Assembly: GCA_937998645.1 (NCBI GenBank)
Contig: CALLCZ010000090.1
Span: 1-36,486 of the forward strand
DNA length: 36,486 nt
Direction of reading: 5' to 3'
Source of the DNA: an uncultured Gammaproteobacteria bacterium
Lineage (GTDB): Bacteria > Pseudomonadota > Gammaproteobacteria > SZUA-229
Positions 17,276 through 24,576 of the stretch are shown one piece after another (position 1 is the first letter of the stretch; each line of letters starts with the position of its first letter). Under the pieces are notes generated by a model. That model saw only the letters and a program-made list of their open reading frames with translations. It was not told the DNA's origin and made no database searches. A program made the translations under genes and the position numbers.

Positions 17276-19711
17276 CTAACTGCTTACCGGTTGGCTCACC
17301 CATGCGAGTGCATAGAAGAAAATTGCAGTCAGCATAACGCCGCTAAAACCGATTTCAATCGCAAGCAGGATCGCAAGTATCGCACTCAGTACCGAAGCGC
17401 AGCCATTGATTCCCCAGGCCCAGGGCATCAATTGCGGATCATTACGACGTGTAGCGGTGAGTCCAAGCGGAAACGGCATGCCCATGGCAAATGACAATGG
17501 CGCTGCAAGCAGTATGGCTGCGGTTATTCTTGCAGCTTCAGACATCGCCATTATGGTGTCGGTGATATGCGGAAATGCAAAAACATATATCAGTGTAATG
17601 GTACAGATCAGTGTAACGGATCGATTTAATAATCTGTGTATATGCTCAGGAGAGGACGTTGACATCTTCTTTTGTGCATACAGGCTGCCAAGCCCGGAAA
17701 ATATCAGGAAAGCACACAGGGTCACGGCAACTGCATAGAGCGGTTGGCTCAGAATGAGTGTGAATTTCTGGATGAAGGCCAGCTCAATGAAGAGGAACGC
17801 AAGCCCGATACTGACAAAATAGATCACAATGTTTCTACGTCGGGATAAGCCCGGCTTTTCGTTACGCCGGACAAATGCCAGCGGTAATAATATGAGTACA
17901 ACCGCTGCAATGACTGCCTGTACGAGTGTGAACAGCAAGGTTGGATAGCCAACGTCGATCATGGCTATGCCGCCGCGACCCGAGATGCCGAGTAATTCAG
18001 GCAGGCTGGACCATTTGAAGGAATTATTAAAATAAGGATTATTGTCGGAAACTGATTTGATGTGGTATTTGTAACTGTCAATAAAGTCTTTCGATGCTGG
18101 CGACAGCAATGAACGTGCTGCCATGTAATAGATGGGTTGCTGCAACAGCTGAAATCGATTGACCTCATCTTCCTTTATGTCCGGCAACCAGGCGACATCG
18201 AATGCGCGAGACGTACTGAAATCACGTATACGTTTGTTATCATCTTCGGACAGGGCGCCATTCTTGATAATCAGCGTGGCTGTATTCCAGCTTCTGATCC
18301 ATGCCATGTTATTGCCCGGAAGATCAATCCCATGATTGCGCAGGGCCTCGACTGCCGTCGCGAACAGGCGCAGGTTTCCACGTGCCGGCGTGCTGGTCCA
18401 GAATGTAATCGATAGCAGGCCGTCAGGTTCAAGCAGGCTCAGGTATTTCTCCAGCGCCTCGATGGTAAAATTGTACGACGTCGCCAGTGCATGCACGCCT
18501 GCAGCGCCGCCGCTTGATCCACCCGGTACACCTGTAACAATAATGTCATACTTTTCTTCCGTGGAGGCAGCGTAACCACGAGGGGAGATATTATGAAAAC
18601 TGATGCGATCACTGATACGGTCCCAGCCAAAGTATTCCGCGTAGTCTTCGGTAATCAGCTTTGTCAGCGACGTGTCGGGTTCCACTGCATCGATATGAGC
18701 GGCATTGTGCAAGGTAGCCTGCAGCAGTTCGTTGCCAGTCGTTGAGCCGAGGATCAGGACTTTCTGCGGTGCGTGATGAATATGGTAGGGCAGAACCGAA
18801 CTCATATAGTCCTGGTAGACAAGGGATTCTGTATCCTTGTGTTGATCGATGGTGGTCATTTCATCACCATCTCTGAATACGGCGAGCTGATCTGGCGTTC
18901 CCGAAGGGCTCAGCAGGCTCATACCCGGTGCATTGCGCAAAGGTATAGCTTTGCTTTCGACGACATCGATCTGTGATATTGAATTCGAGTGGCGCTGGAG
19001 ATGCCTGGTGCCATTGATCAGCAGAACCTGTTCAAGCCCCTTGTATTCAGACAGTCGCAATGTAAGCCAGTCGGCAGGTGCAAATATGATGATGACAGTT
19101 AACAGTGCCAGCAATGTACTGACAAGCAAGCGGCCAAGACAGGCTAATTGTTTAATCGCAAGCATGCCGGACATAATGCCGAGGACACCGACAATACGCA
19201 GCACCGCATCCGGTGGATAAAACTGCAACAGCACGAGAATGGCGATGGCGCCAATTCCGGCGCCAATCAGGTCGACGCCATAAACCAGGGCTATGCGATC
19301 ACTGTAACGCGCCATGGTCAGCGCAATAGCATTGGCGACAAAGAAAAACGGCAGCGTCAACAGCAGATAACTTATGAACAGGCGCTGCCACTGGCTCGTA
19401 TCCCACAGTATCTCCAGTGCATTGAAGGGCAGTTGCTGGACGGCAATAAAGCAGACGATCGCAGAAAGCCCGAACATTACCGCGTTGAATACGAGCACGC
19501 TGCCATAGCGCTGCAGCAGGCCGCGTTGAAATACGGTTATCATGCTGCCGCTGGCGCCATAACCCAGCAGCGCAATACTGATGACCATGAAGGCAAAATG
19601 ATGCCAGTGGATAATCGAGAAAAGCCTGACAAGCAACACTTCGTAGGCAAGCGCGGCTGCTGACAGGACGAAAATTGCCGATAACGGCGGAGTCTGATCT
19701 GAAGGGCTCAT
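17276..19711 (-). CDS. Polytopic membrane protein with spermidine-synthase-like methyltransferase-fold domain
   Basis: An 811-residue protein with three parts. The N-terminal third (about 10-215) has six or more membrane helices (SAIFVLSAAALAYEVLLVRLFSI opens it, typical of the family). The middle (about 290-560) is a Rossmann domain related to spermidine synthases and SAM-dependent methyltransferases: VLILGSTTGNELLQA (about 313-327), DAVEPD (about 338), YDIIVTGVPGGSSGGAAG (about 391-408). The C-terminal third (about 590-811) has another set of helices ending near the C terminus. The canonical polyamine-synthase motif is altered (GGSSGG where DxxDP is usual), so polyamine synthesis is doubtful. 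A modification reaction at the membrane is an inference. The 43-bp gap from the isoaspartate methyltransferase gene suggests one operon. Confidence 0.8.
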   Translation of the reverse strand: MSPSDQTPPLSAIFVLSAAALAYEVLLVRLFSIIHWHHFAFMVISIALLGYGASGSMITVFQRGLLQRYGSVLVFNAVMFGLSAIVCFIAVQQLPFNALEILWDTSQWQRLFISYLLLTLPFFFVANAIALTMARYSDRIALVYGVDLIGAGIGAIAILVLLQFYPPDAVLRIVGVLGIMSGMLAIKQLACLGRLLVSTLLALLTVIIIFAPADWLTLRLSEYKGLEQVLLINGTRHLQRHSNSISQIDVVESKAIPLRNAPGMSLLSPSGTPDQLAVFRDGDEMTTIDQHKDTESLVYQDYMSSVLPYHIHHAPQKVLILGSTTGNELLQATLHNAAHIDAVEPDTSLTKLITEDYAEYFGWDRISDRISFHNISPRGYAASTEEKYDIIVTGVPGGSSGGAAGVHALATSYNFTIEALEKYLSLLEPDGLLSITFWTSTPARGNLRLFATAVEALRNHGIDLPGNNMAWIRSWNTATLIIKNGALSEDDNKRIRDFSTSRAFDVAWLPDIKEDEVNRFQLLQQPIYYMAARSLLSPASKDFIDSYKYHIKSVSDNNPYFNNSFKWSSLPELLGISGRGGIAMIDVGYPTLLFTLVQAVIAAVVLILLPLAFVRRNEKPGLSRRRNIVIYFVSIGLAFLFIELAFIQKFTLILSQPLYAVAVTLCAFLIFSGLGSLYAQKKMSTSSPEHIHRLLNRSVTLICTITLIYVFAFPHITDTIMAMSEAARITAAILLAAPLSFAMGMPFPLGLTATRRNDPQLMPWAWGINGCASVLSAILAILLAIEIGFSGVMLTAIFFYALAWVSQPVSS

Positions 19712-19754
19712 TAGCCCGAATATTCCATGAAGATTTTATTCAAGTAACAAGTTA

Positions 19755-20489
19755 TCAGTGGCCACCGGTAAAAGGCACGAATATGACCGGCAAAATCTGT
19801 TTTGTGGTAATGGCGCCGTTGAGGTCTTTCTTAACCAGTGTCAGTTGCTGGGTCTGGAAACGTGTACCTACGGGGATTACCATGGTGCCGCCATTTTTCA
19901 GCTGTTTGACCAGTGGTGGCGGTATGTGGCTGATACCTGCTGTGACAATGATGCTGTCGAATTGCGCGTGCTCTGGCCAGCCATCGTAGCCGTCGGCTAT
20001 CCGGGTGGATACATTGTCATATCCAAGCTGCTTCAATACCCGCTTTGCAGTAAGTCCCAGCTTGTCGATGATCTCGATACTGTACACTTCTTTTACCAGC
20101 CCCGATAACACGGCGGCCTGGTATCCGGAGCCGGTGCCGATTTCAAGTACCTTGTGATCCGGTTGTGGCTGAAGCAGATCAGTCATTAAAGCGACGATAT
20201 AGGGTTGCGATATCGTCTGCCCGTAGCCTATAGGTAAAGGCCTGTTTTCGTACGCCTCGTCACGCATCTCCGGTGGTATGAATAGATGCCGGGGCACGGT
20301 AGCCATGGACTGCATAACGCGGTCACTGACCGAGTCTTTATCAATGTATTTCACCAGGCGGCTCGCGTCTGAGGCGATTTCCTCTATCATCATCTGGCGC
20401 TGGCTGGCGTATTTATCGACTTGCTGTGCAGAGATTGTTTCGGCAGCGAGCAGGCAGGAAAGCAAAAACAGGATCAGGCTGGGCTTCAT
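19755..20489 (-). CDS. pcm: Exported protein-L-isoaspartate O-methyltransferase
   Basis: A 244-residue PCMT with a Sec-type signal peptide: M-K, then a hydrophobic stretch LILFLLSCLLAAE and probable cleavage near AETISAQ (about residue 22). Mature-domain motifs are intact: VPRHLFIPPEMRDEAYENRPLPIGYGQTISQPYIVALM (about 66-103), the SAM motif VLEIGTGSGYQAAVLSGL (about 114-131), YSIEIIDKL, and DSIIVTAG (about 179-186) with GGTMVIPVG. PCMT methylates L-isoaspartyl residues to start their repair. The signal peptide would place this enzyme in the periplasm, where the SAM supply is not obvious. It is divergent from ppk2 and precedes the membrane methyltransferase-fold protein. Confidence 0.9.
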   Translation of the reverse strand: MKPSLILFLLSCLLAAETISAQQVDKYASQRQMMIEEIASDASRLVKYIDKDSVSDRVMQSMATVPRHLFIPPEMRDEAYENRPLPIGYGQTISQPYIVALMTDLLQPQPDHKVLEIGTGSGYQAAVLSGLVKEVYSIEIIDKLGLTAKRVLKQLGYDNVSTRIADGYDGWPEHAQFDSIIVTAGISHIPPPLVKQLKNGGTMVIPVGTRFQTQQLTLVKKDLNGAITTKQILPVIFVPFTGGH

Positions 20490-20613
20490 ATGATATCTGT
20501 ATGGCGATTGTTTCAGGAATTTATGTCTGCAGATGCTAATACAGAAGCGGTTGATAATACCAGCCCTGAGCTGACAGGAATTACTGGTTATCGGATGTTT
20601 TGATCCAAATCAT

Positions 20614-20642
20614 TGTGGAATCACTTTAGAACGTATATAAAT
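20614..20642 (+). promoter_or_regulatory. Candidate sigma70-type promoter for ppk2
   Basis: TTGTGG (20614-20619), a 17-bp spacer and TATAAA (20637-20642) lie 36 bp before the ppk2 ATG in the divergent gap with pcm. The -10 matches five of six consensus positions; the -35 keeps only TTG. Confidence 0.4.
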
Positions 20643-20677
20643 AACTGTTACGTAATGAATTTTTGAAGGCAGAAAAT

Positions 20678-21607
20678 ATGAGTGAGGAATATACAAATGC
20701 GCTGGCTGAACTGGCCAGTGACAGGGAGACGCCCGAGCTTGCATCGACGAAAGAAATACAAGAGCTTGGTAAAAAGCATATTTTTGCCAATGCAAATTAT
20801 CCTTACAAGAAGAAGATGGCGCGTGATGAATACGAGGATAGCAAGCTGCAATTACAGATCGAATTACTCAAGATGCAGGGATGGGTAAAGGAGACAGGGC
20901 AGCGTATTGTTATTCTATGCGAGGGCCGTGATGCGGCCGGCAAGGGCGGTACCATCAAGCGTTTCATGGAGCACCTGAATCCACGTGGTGCCCGCGTGGT
21001 CGCCCTGGAAAAGCCTTCAAACGAGGAAATGGGACAGTGGTATTTCCAACGCTATATCAAACATTTGCCAACAGAAGGCGAGATCGTGCTGTTCGACCGT
21101 TCGTGGTACAACCGGGCAGGTGTCGAGAGAGTAATGGGCTTCTGCCAGCCTGGCGAATACCTTGAATTCATGCGCCAGGCGCCTGAACTGGAAAGAATGC
21201 TGGTACGTTCAGGCATCAAATTCTTCAAATTATGGTTTTCTGTCAGCAGAAATGAGCAGTTCAGGCGCTTCCAGGGACGTCAGCAAAGTCCATTAAAACA
21301 ATGGAAACTGAGCCCGATCGATATGGCCTCGCTCGACAAATGGCAGAGTTACACAGAAGCCAAGGAAGCCATGTTCTTCTACACCGATACCGCTGATGCA
21401 CCCTGGACCGTGGTCAAGTCAGACTGCAAGAAGCGTGCGCGTATCAATGCAATGCGTTTTGTGCTTAACCAGCTTGATTATCCAAACAAGAACAAAAAGG
21501 TGGCAACACCGCCTGATCCTCTAATAGTAGGATCAGCAAAATACATTTATGAAACGGGTGAGCATTACCTAGAAAGCAGCCCATTAGAAAGTGAGGGAGA
21601 GAAATAA
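20678..21607 (+). CDS. ppk2: Polyphosphate kinase 2 (PPK2 family)
   Basis: A 309-residue, single-domain PPK2, which moves phosphate between polyphosphate and nucleoside diphosphates; one-domain class I members mostly favour NDP to NTP. Walker A GRDAAGKGGTIKRF lies at about 83-96, NPRGARVVALEKPS at about 103-116, and the Walker B/lid region EIVLFDRSWYNRAGVERVMGF at about 135-155, with Asp140. SPIDMASLDKWQSYTEAKEAMFFYTDT and KSDCKKRARINAMRFVL complete the family pattern. The ATG at 20678 has GAAGG at a normal distance; a TTG 15 nt upstream is also in frame but unlikely. A 71-residue gene starts at the base after the stop codon. Confidence 0.95.
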   Translation: MSEEYTNALAELASDRETPELASTKEIQELGKKHIFANANYPYKKKMARDEYEDSKLQLQIELLKMQGWVKETGQRIVILCEGRDAAGKGGTIKRFMEHLNPRGARVVALEKPSNEEMGQWYFQRYIKHLPTEGEIVLFDRSWYNRAGVERVMGFCQPGEYLEFMRQAPELERMLVRSGIKFFKLWFSVSRNEQFRRFQGRQQSPLKQWKLSPIDMASLDKWQSYTEAKEAMFFYTDTADAPWTVVKSDCKKRARINAMRFVLNQLDYPNKNKKVATPPDPLIVGSAKYIYETGEHYLESSPLESEGEK

Positions 21608-21823
21608 ATGCATCAATCAGATCATGCGAAGGCAATGGCAGAGCGTTTTCGTGAACTCATAGAGGATGCTGGCGACAGCTTACCTGAACAACACTATGAG
21701 GAGCTGAAGTTGATTATCGAGGCGGGTCTCGATACAGCTCTTGTTGAAGTCATGGAGAAGATTGCCGGTCAGCTCAACAAAATGTCACACGATATTCAGA
21801 ACAAAGCTGAATTTTTCAATTAA
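21608..21823 (+). CDS. Small hypothetical protein co-transcribed with ppk2
   Basis: A 71-residue helical protein I do not recognise. It reads as two amphipathic helices, AKAMAERFRELIEDAG and EELKLIIEAGLDTALVEVMEKIAGQLNKMSHDIQNKAE, with no Cys, membrane segment or signal. The ATG follows the ppk2 stop codon with no gap, and the ribosome binding site (GTGAGGGAGAG) lies inside the end of ppk2. That arrangement makes it a real, translationally linked gene and a possible PPK2 accessory subunit or regulator. Confidence 0.75.
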   Translation: MHQSDHAKAMAERFRELIEDAGDSLPEQHYEELKLIIEAGLDTALVEVMEKIAGQLNKMSHDIQNKAEFFN

Positions 21824-21867
21824 CTTCTGTACTTATGTGTAATAGCCAGGATTGGAAAAAATATTTG

Positions 21868-22050
21868 CCGTAAAAAACGCAAATGACGCGAATGGTTTTA
21901 TGGATTCAAGGCGTCTATAACGCCACATCTGTGGTTAAAAAATAAGTCCACAGATGAACGCAGATAAACACAGATAAGAACTATATTGTCCGAAAATAAC
22001 GCAAAAGACGCGAATAAAAGCTTAATCACTATGGATTATTTGCGTTGTTA
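21868..22050. repeat. Cluster of CCGCAGATGAACGC-family repeats
   Basis: CCGTAAAAAACGCAAATGAC (21868) and CCGAAAATAACGCAAAAGAC (21990) are direct copies flanking a GTCCACAGATGAACGCAGAT block (21956). TTTGCGTTGTTATTCCGG (from about 22038) is an inverted copy of the second. They are related to the repeat at 17015-17204. Confidence 0.65.
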
Positions 22051-22282
22051 TTCCGGGCTTCCTGCCCTCCACCCCTCATTGTCATTCGGGGCCGCACTAT
22101 GTGCGTTCAAAAATGCTCCTGACATTTTTGTCGCGGACAAGTAATAACAACTATTACAGTTTGTATAAGTTGTAATAGTCAGGACTCAATCAGACAGCCC
22201 GTGTCAGATTAACTCAAACCCTGACCATTATTTACTATCTACAGTCAGAATTGGTGATTCAGTCAAAGCTATAGATTTTTAC
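22051..22282. other. Gene-free stretch with two small hairpins
   Basis: I see no gene here. CAAAAATG-7 nt-CATTTTTG (22108-22130) and ACTATTACA-12 nt-TGTAATAGT (22150-22179) are perfect inverted repeats. The first ends in a T-run and could serve as a weak terminator, but it is nearly 300 bp from the end of the ppk2 unit. Confidence 0.5.
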
Positions 22283-22414
22283 TCTCGCAGAGACGCAGAG
22301 AACGCGGAGGTTACATCTGTAGGAACGACTTTGTCGCGAATTGTCTATGTTCGCGACAAAGTCGCTGCTACGAATACCTGTAAATCTCTCTGCGTTCCCT
22401 GCGCCTCTGCGAGA
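22283..22414. repeat. Nested inverted repeat, CTCTGCG family, copy A3
   Basis: The outer arms 22283-22310 (TCTCGCAGAGACGCAGAGAA...) and 22387-22414 (...CCTGCGCCTCTGCGAGA) enclose inner arms 22320-22340 and 22350-22374 carrying GCGACTTTGTCGCGAA and its inverted copy. Compared with A1 and A4 the inner arm has changed from GGCTTTAGCC to GACTTTGTC on both sides of its stem, so pairing is kept. Confidence 0.85.
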
Positions 22415-22511
22415 TAAAATATTAGAAACCATTAAACCAGGCCGGTTTGCATCTTGCGAAAACTAACAGAATCTGTCAGATCAAGTCTGAACTACTACAT
22501 ATAAGTCATCA

Positions 22512-22564
22512 TAGGAGCGACTTCAGTCACGAATGTCGAGGATTCGCGACTGAAGTCTCTCCTA
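22512..22564. repeat. Solo inner hairpin of the CTCTGCG-family element
   Basis: TAGGAGCGACTTCAGTCACG (from 22512) pairs with the inverted copy ending GAAGTCTCTCCTA (22564). It is the inner part of the A-type elements without the outer CTCTGCG arms. It lies about 45 bp from the 3' end of the histone-like gene. Confidence 0.75.
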
Positions 22565-22608
22565 CAAACAATCAATACACTCTGGGTCTGCGCGCGTCAT
22601 GTTGAGCG

Positions 22609-22953
22609 CTATTTAAACATTTCGTCGACTTCTTTCTCGGCTTCGAGCCAGTGCAGCCAGTCCTGGCCACCTGGGAATCCAGCCTTTTCCCATTTGTAGT
22701 ATGCCTGCATGGCGACCATCATGCGTTTTTCCTCATCCGATATCACGGCTTTTTTCTGCTTCGAGGCGCTGACTTTTGGTGCGGTTTTCGGTGCTGCTTT
22801 TTTAGGAGCTGCCTTTTTAACAACTTTCTTCGTAGCCACTTTTTTGCTGGCGACTTGCTTTGTAACCGCCTTCTTTTTAGCGACCTGTTTCTTTACTACT
22901 TTCTTTTTCGATACTTTTTTTGCAGTGGTTTTCTTGCTGCCGGTTGTGGTCAT
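22609..22953 (-). CDS. Histone-H1-like Lys/Ala-rich protein with DUF2934-type C terminus
   Basis: A 114-residue protein in two parts. Residues 1-70 are a basic, low-complexity tail of repeated KK, AAPKK and KKVV(K) units like AlgP and bacterial histone H1-like proteins, and suited to DNA or nucleoid binding. Residues about 72-114 (EEKRMMVAMQAYYKWEKAGFPGGQDWLHWLEAEKEV) match the DUF2934 pattern: helix, (Y/L)W-x-x-x-G, G-x-D-x-x-HWL-x-AE. The combination suggests that the short domain is tethered to DNA by the tail. The tail's repeat nature makes length variation likely. AGGG lies upstream of the ATG at 22953. It is convergent with the ppk2 unit across a repeat-rich gap. Confidence 0.85.
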   Translation of the reverse strand: MTTTGSKKTTAKKVSKKKVVKKQVAKKKAVTKQVASKKVATKKVVKKAAPKKAAPKTAPKVSASKQKKAVISDEEKRMMVAMQAYYKWEKAGFPGGQDWLHWLEAEKEVDEMFK

Positions 22954-23073
22954 TTTTTATAGCCCTGTGTTGTAATAAAAATGCAGGCGCGTATTCTACC
23001 CGCGTCAGAAAATTTTGCCTATCATATTGCACCAGCTTGATGCTGATTTAGTGTACATGCACAAATTTGAAAC

Positions 23074-23205
23074 TTATTCATGCCTGGTTTTCTGGCTCAG
23101 GCTATCCCTGATTTTGCAACAGTCCAGCAGGATGAGAACCGCCAGAATTGTGCAAATACTTGATACTATTCCTGCTATGGTAAATGTGTCGAAAATCAAG
23201 CCCAT
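23074..23205 (-). CDS. Possible 43-residue single-pass membrane peptide
   Basis: A short open frame on the minus strand reads MGLIFDTFTIAGIVSSICTI, continues with a hydrophobic stretch LAVLILLD, then CC and a charged tail KIRDSLSQKTRHE. The hydrophobic core of about 20 residues would span the membrane, with the basic tail inside. GGAG lies 6 nt before the ATG, a good ribosome binding site. It has no recognised family. The surrounding 410-bp gap has no other gene on either strand that I accept; an overlapping 141-residue rightward frame (23015-23440) runs into the RRM gene in another frame and looks spurious. Confidence 0.5.
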   Translation of the reverse strand: MGLIFDTFTIAGIVSSICTILAVLILLDCCKIRDSLSQKTRHE

Positions 23206-23248
23206 TTTTTTCTCCGATGAAAATATATGCGTCTTATTATTACCCTGG

Positions 23249-23278
23249 TTGTTTGCAGAAAACGTGCCAGTATATGAT
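23249..23278 (+). promoter_or_regulatory. Candidate promoter for the RRM gene
   Basis: TTGTTT (23249-23254), an 18-bp spacer and TATGAT (23273-23278) lie about 85 bp before the ATG at 23364. A second TATGAT follows at 23285. The match is moderate only. Confidence 0.3.
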
Positions 23279-23363
23279 TTGCACTATGATATCTGTAAGC
23301 TGTTACGATTATTTGAACCTGTGCGAATAACACATATATCAATCAGGTATTACGGAGGAATCT

Positions 23364-23612
23364 ATGATGAACATTCGAATTGCAAACTTTCCGCCAGGCA
23401 CAACTGTGGACGAAATAAGAGAGTTTCTGGGTACCAGTGATGATATAGAGGATATCCTGATATCAGACGCAGGCGACAGTGATGATGTAATTGCGATGGT
23501 CAAGGTAACAGCCGGTCGCGCCGGTGCTGCAGGAATGGCAGAGTTTATTGATGGTAAATTTTTCAAGGAAAGGCGTCTGTCGGCACAGGTCATGACGCAT
23601 TTAAATGAATAA
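23364..23612 (+). CDS. Single-RRM RNA-binding-like protein
   Basis: An 82-residue protein with the beta-alpha-beta-beta-alpha-beta layout of an RNA recognition motif. The first strand is NIRIANFP (RNP2-like position), the first helix TTVDEIREFLG, a middle strand pair DIEDILISD and DVIAMVKVTA (RNP1-like position, aromatic residues missing), the second helix RAGAAGMAEFIDG, then KFFKERRLSAQVM. The RNP aromatic residues that usually stack on RNA are replaced, so RNA binding is not assured. A strong ribosome binding site (GGAGG, 5 nt from the ATG) precedes ATGATG; the second ATG (23367) is a possible alternative start. The next gene, nudF-like, begins 63 bp later. Confidence 0.75.
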   Translation: MMNIRIANFPPGTTVDEIREFLGTSDDIEDILISDAGDSDDVIAMVKVTAGRAGAAGMAEFIDGKFFKERRLSAQVMTHLNE

Positions 23613-23675
23613 TCCGGATTCGAATTACTGGCAGACTTCACAGGTATCTAAAACGCCTGCCGGCGCTTATTGCAT

Positions 23676-24275
23676 ATGAAATGGTCAGTTGTCAGTAATA
23701 AGCTGCTTTACGGCGGGTTTTTCAAGCTATACAGGTTTGAACTCAGGCACGATTTGTTCGATGGTGGTGAAAGCCCTGTACTGACAAGGGAGCTGCTCGA
23801 CAGGTACCATGCGGCAGCTGTGCTGCCTTACGACCCTGTCCGCGACGAGCTGGTGCTGATTGAACAGTTCCGTATCGGTGCCGGTGAAGATGCATCGGGC
23901 CCATGGCTGATTGAAATCATTGCAGGCTTAATTGAACCCGGCGAAACTGCTGAGCAGCTTGTTCATCGTGAAGCCATGGAAGAGGCGGGCTGTATCATTT
24001 CTGATGTTATTCCCGTACATCATTACTATTCCAGCCCCGGAAGCAGTAACGAAAAAATACAGATCTATTTTGCGCGTACAGAGACCGAAGGCCTCGGTGG
24101 TGTTCATGGCATAGACGAAGAGGGCGAAGATATCCGTGTTCACGTTGTCAGCAGTGACACTGCTTTGGAATGGCTGGACCAGGGTCGCATTGATTCAGCC
24201 TTGCCCATCATCGCGCTGCAGTGGTTCAGGCTGAACCGCGACAGGATTCGAAAGGAATGGCTGGAAACGCCATAA
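23676..24275 (+). CDS. nudF: Nudix hydrolase, ADP-ribose pyrophosphatase type
   Basis: A 199-residue Nudix protein of the NudF (ADP-ribose diphosphatase) type. The Nudix box GLIEPGETAEQLVHREAMEEAG lies at about 84-105 (G-x5-E-x7-REAxEEAG, complete). It is preceded by AAVLPYDPVRDELVLIEQFRIGAG and WLIEIIAG, and followed by HHYYSSPGSSNEKIQIYFAR, which are the NudF-specific surroundings. The catalytic product would be AMP plus ribose 5-phosphate, a housekeeping function. I start at the ATG at 23676; a TTG two codons upstream is in frame. It is convergent with the Nfn-like gene across repeat element A4. Confidence 0.92.
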   Translation: MKWSVVSNKLLYGGFFKLYRFELRHDLFDGGESPVLTRELLDRYHAAAVLPYDPVRDELVLIEQFRIGAGEDASGPWLIEIIAGLIEPGETAEQLVHREAMEEAGCIISDVIPVHHYYSSPGSSNEKIQIYFARTETEGLGGVHGIDEEGEDIRVHVVSSDTALEWLDQGRIDSALPIIALQWFRLNRDRIRKEWLETP

Positions 24276-24302
24276 AGATATCGTTATCTCAAACCTGTGA
24301 TT

Positions 24303-24452
24303 AACCGCAGAGGCGCGGAGACGCAGAGTTTTTTATTGTAGGAGCGGCTTTAGCTGCGAACATCTGCCCGGTTATACGAAATAGAATTCGCGGCTAAAGC
24401 CGCTCCTACGTGCAAACCACAATCAACCTCTGCGTCTCCGCGCCTCTGCGGT
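24303..24452. repeat. Nested inverted repeat, CTCTGCG family, copy A4
   Basis: The outer arms 24303-24328 and 24427-24452 are complementary over about 25 bp (ACCGCAGAGGCGCGGAGACG...). The inner arms 24338-24360 and 24387-24409 carry GTAGGAGCGGCTTTAGC... and its inverted copy, with one mismatch. It is the best preserved copy. It lies between two convergent genes. Confidence 0.9.
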
Positions 24453-24556
24453 GAAATAATGTTTTTATATAGATTCGGACCGCCGGCAACGCTTCGGTAA
24501 TGCCGGCCTACGAATCACGTGTATTCCTCGCCACTCGTTACTCGTCCCTTGCCCCT

Positions 24557-24576
24557 GTTTCAGCTTTAGCTGAAAC
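24557..24576 (-). terminator. Hairpin over the stop codon of the Nfn-like gene
   Basis: GTTTCAGC-TTTA-GCTGAAAC is a perfect 8-bp stem with a 4-nt loop, and the TAA stop codon lies in the loop. No T-run follows on the minus strand, so a classical intrinsic terminator is not shown. Confidence 0.4.

Noticed and set aside
23015-23440. A 141-residue rightward frame
   Set aside because: It overlaps the RRM gene in another frame, lacks a ribosome binding site and shows no family features.
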